64,000 nt of DNA, taken from assembly GCA_947495165.1 (NCBI GenBank), contig CANLXM010000001.1, forward strand, positions 1,340,619 to 1,404,618, read 5' to 3'. The first letter of the stretch is position 1. Each line of letters begins with the position of its first letter. This DNA is from an uncultured Cellulomonadaceae bacterium (GTDB lineage: Bacteria > Actinomycetota > Actinomycetes > Actinomycetales > Cellulomonadaceae). A program made the translations under genes and the position numbers. The notes under the pieces were generated by a model, which did no database searches, was not told the origin of the DNA, and worked only from the letters and a program-made list of their open reading frames with translations. Positions 63,937-64,000 of this stretch are shown piece by piece.

Positions 63937-64000
63937 TGAACGGTTGCCTCCGAACGGCCCGCGAGGGTGGATCGGGGAGCGTCTGTTCCTTGAGAACTCA

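Larger units (their letters stand above)
63702..64000 (+). other. rRNA operon promoter and leader region (16S gene lies beyond the window)
   Basis: I see no coding gene here. The region contains two promoter-like elements and ends in TGTTCCTTGAGAACTCA (63984-64000), which I recognise as the conserved leader segment just upstream of 16S rRNA in many actinobacteria. The 16S gene itself is not included. A sequence search of the next few hundred bases would settle this. Confidence 0.65.

Overview
The window looks like chromosomal DNA of a very GC-rich actinobacterium, most likely order Micrococcales and probably Cellulomonadaceae. The grounds are strong G/C bias at third codon positions, frequent GTG starts, a complete actinobacterial division/cell-wall (dcw) cluster, a bifunctional PriA, Wag31-type DivIVA, and an arg cluster running C-J-B-D-F-R-G-H. 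The MurE substrate motif is not the meso-diaminopimelate type, which fits L-ornithine or L-lysine peptidoglycan. The genus assignment is an inference. Apart from one catalase/Fur pair the content is core genome; I see no insertion sequence, prophage, CRISPR array, tRNA or complete rRNA gene.

Layout. 1-2.4 kb: the first codons of a divergent gene, then a LexA (SOS) box, a HEPN-domain gene and dinB, then a DUF3040 membrane protein. 2.5-6.9 kb (minus strand): a moxR-DUF58-transglutaminase operon. 6.9-7.4 kb: a 474-bp divergent intergenic region dense in GTGGA boxes, including the mraZ operator. 7.4-24.1 kb (plus strand): mraZ-rsmH-ftsL-ftsI-murE-murF-mraY-murD-ftsW-murG-murC-ftsQ-ftsZ-pgeF. 24.2-28.4 kb: sepF, yggT, divIVA, a DksA-like gene, lspA, an RluD-like synthase and a GNAT gene. 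28.5-32.7 kb: dnaE, a PPOX/F420 oxidoreductase and an S4 RNA-binding protein. 32.8-41.5 kb: hisD, a RecQ-phosphoribosyltransferase fusion (minus), an SRPBCC protein, hisC-hisB-unknown-hisH-priA and an SseB-like protein. 41.6-44.1 kb (minus): DUF1844, catalase and Fur. 44.2-51.6 kb: infC-rpmI-rplT, a SpoU methyltransferase, an aldose epimerase and pheST. 51.6-62.4 kb: an SDR gene, argCJBDFRGH, a P-loop kinase and a 3-methyladenine glycosylase. 62.4-64 kb: tyrS and what appears to be the promoter and leader of an rRNA operon whose 16S gene lies just past the window edge.

How it works together. The dcw block makes lipid II precursors (MurC-F, MraY, MurG), assembles the divisome (FtsL, FtsQ, FtsI, FtsW, FtsZ, SepF) and directs polar growth (DivIVA). 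Most of its junctions are 4-nt ATGA/GTGA overlaps, implying translational coupling. MraZ probably represses its own promoter through three GTGGW boxes in 10-bp register. ArgR, encoded inside the arg cluster, probably represses argC through two boxes that cover its start. The HEPN-dinB pair is probably induced by DNA damage.

Most notable regulatory signals: (1) a three-copy 17-bp tandem repeat upstream of moxR that carries six more MraZ-like boxes on the minus strand; (2) nine genes in which a -10-like hexamer lies 6-7 nt before the start codon, a signature of leaderless mRNAs; (3) two promoters (dksA-like and rrn P1) whose -35 lies in the loop of a strong hairpin; (4) infC with an apparent ATC start and a terminator-like hairpin in its leader.
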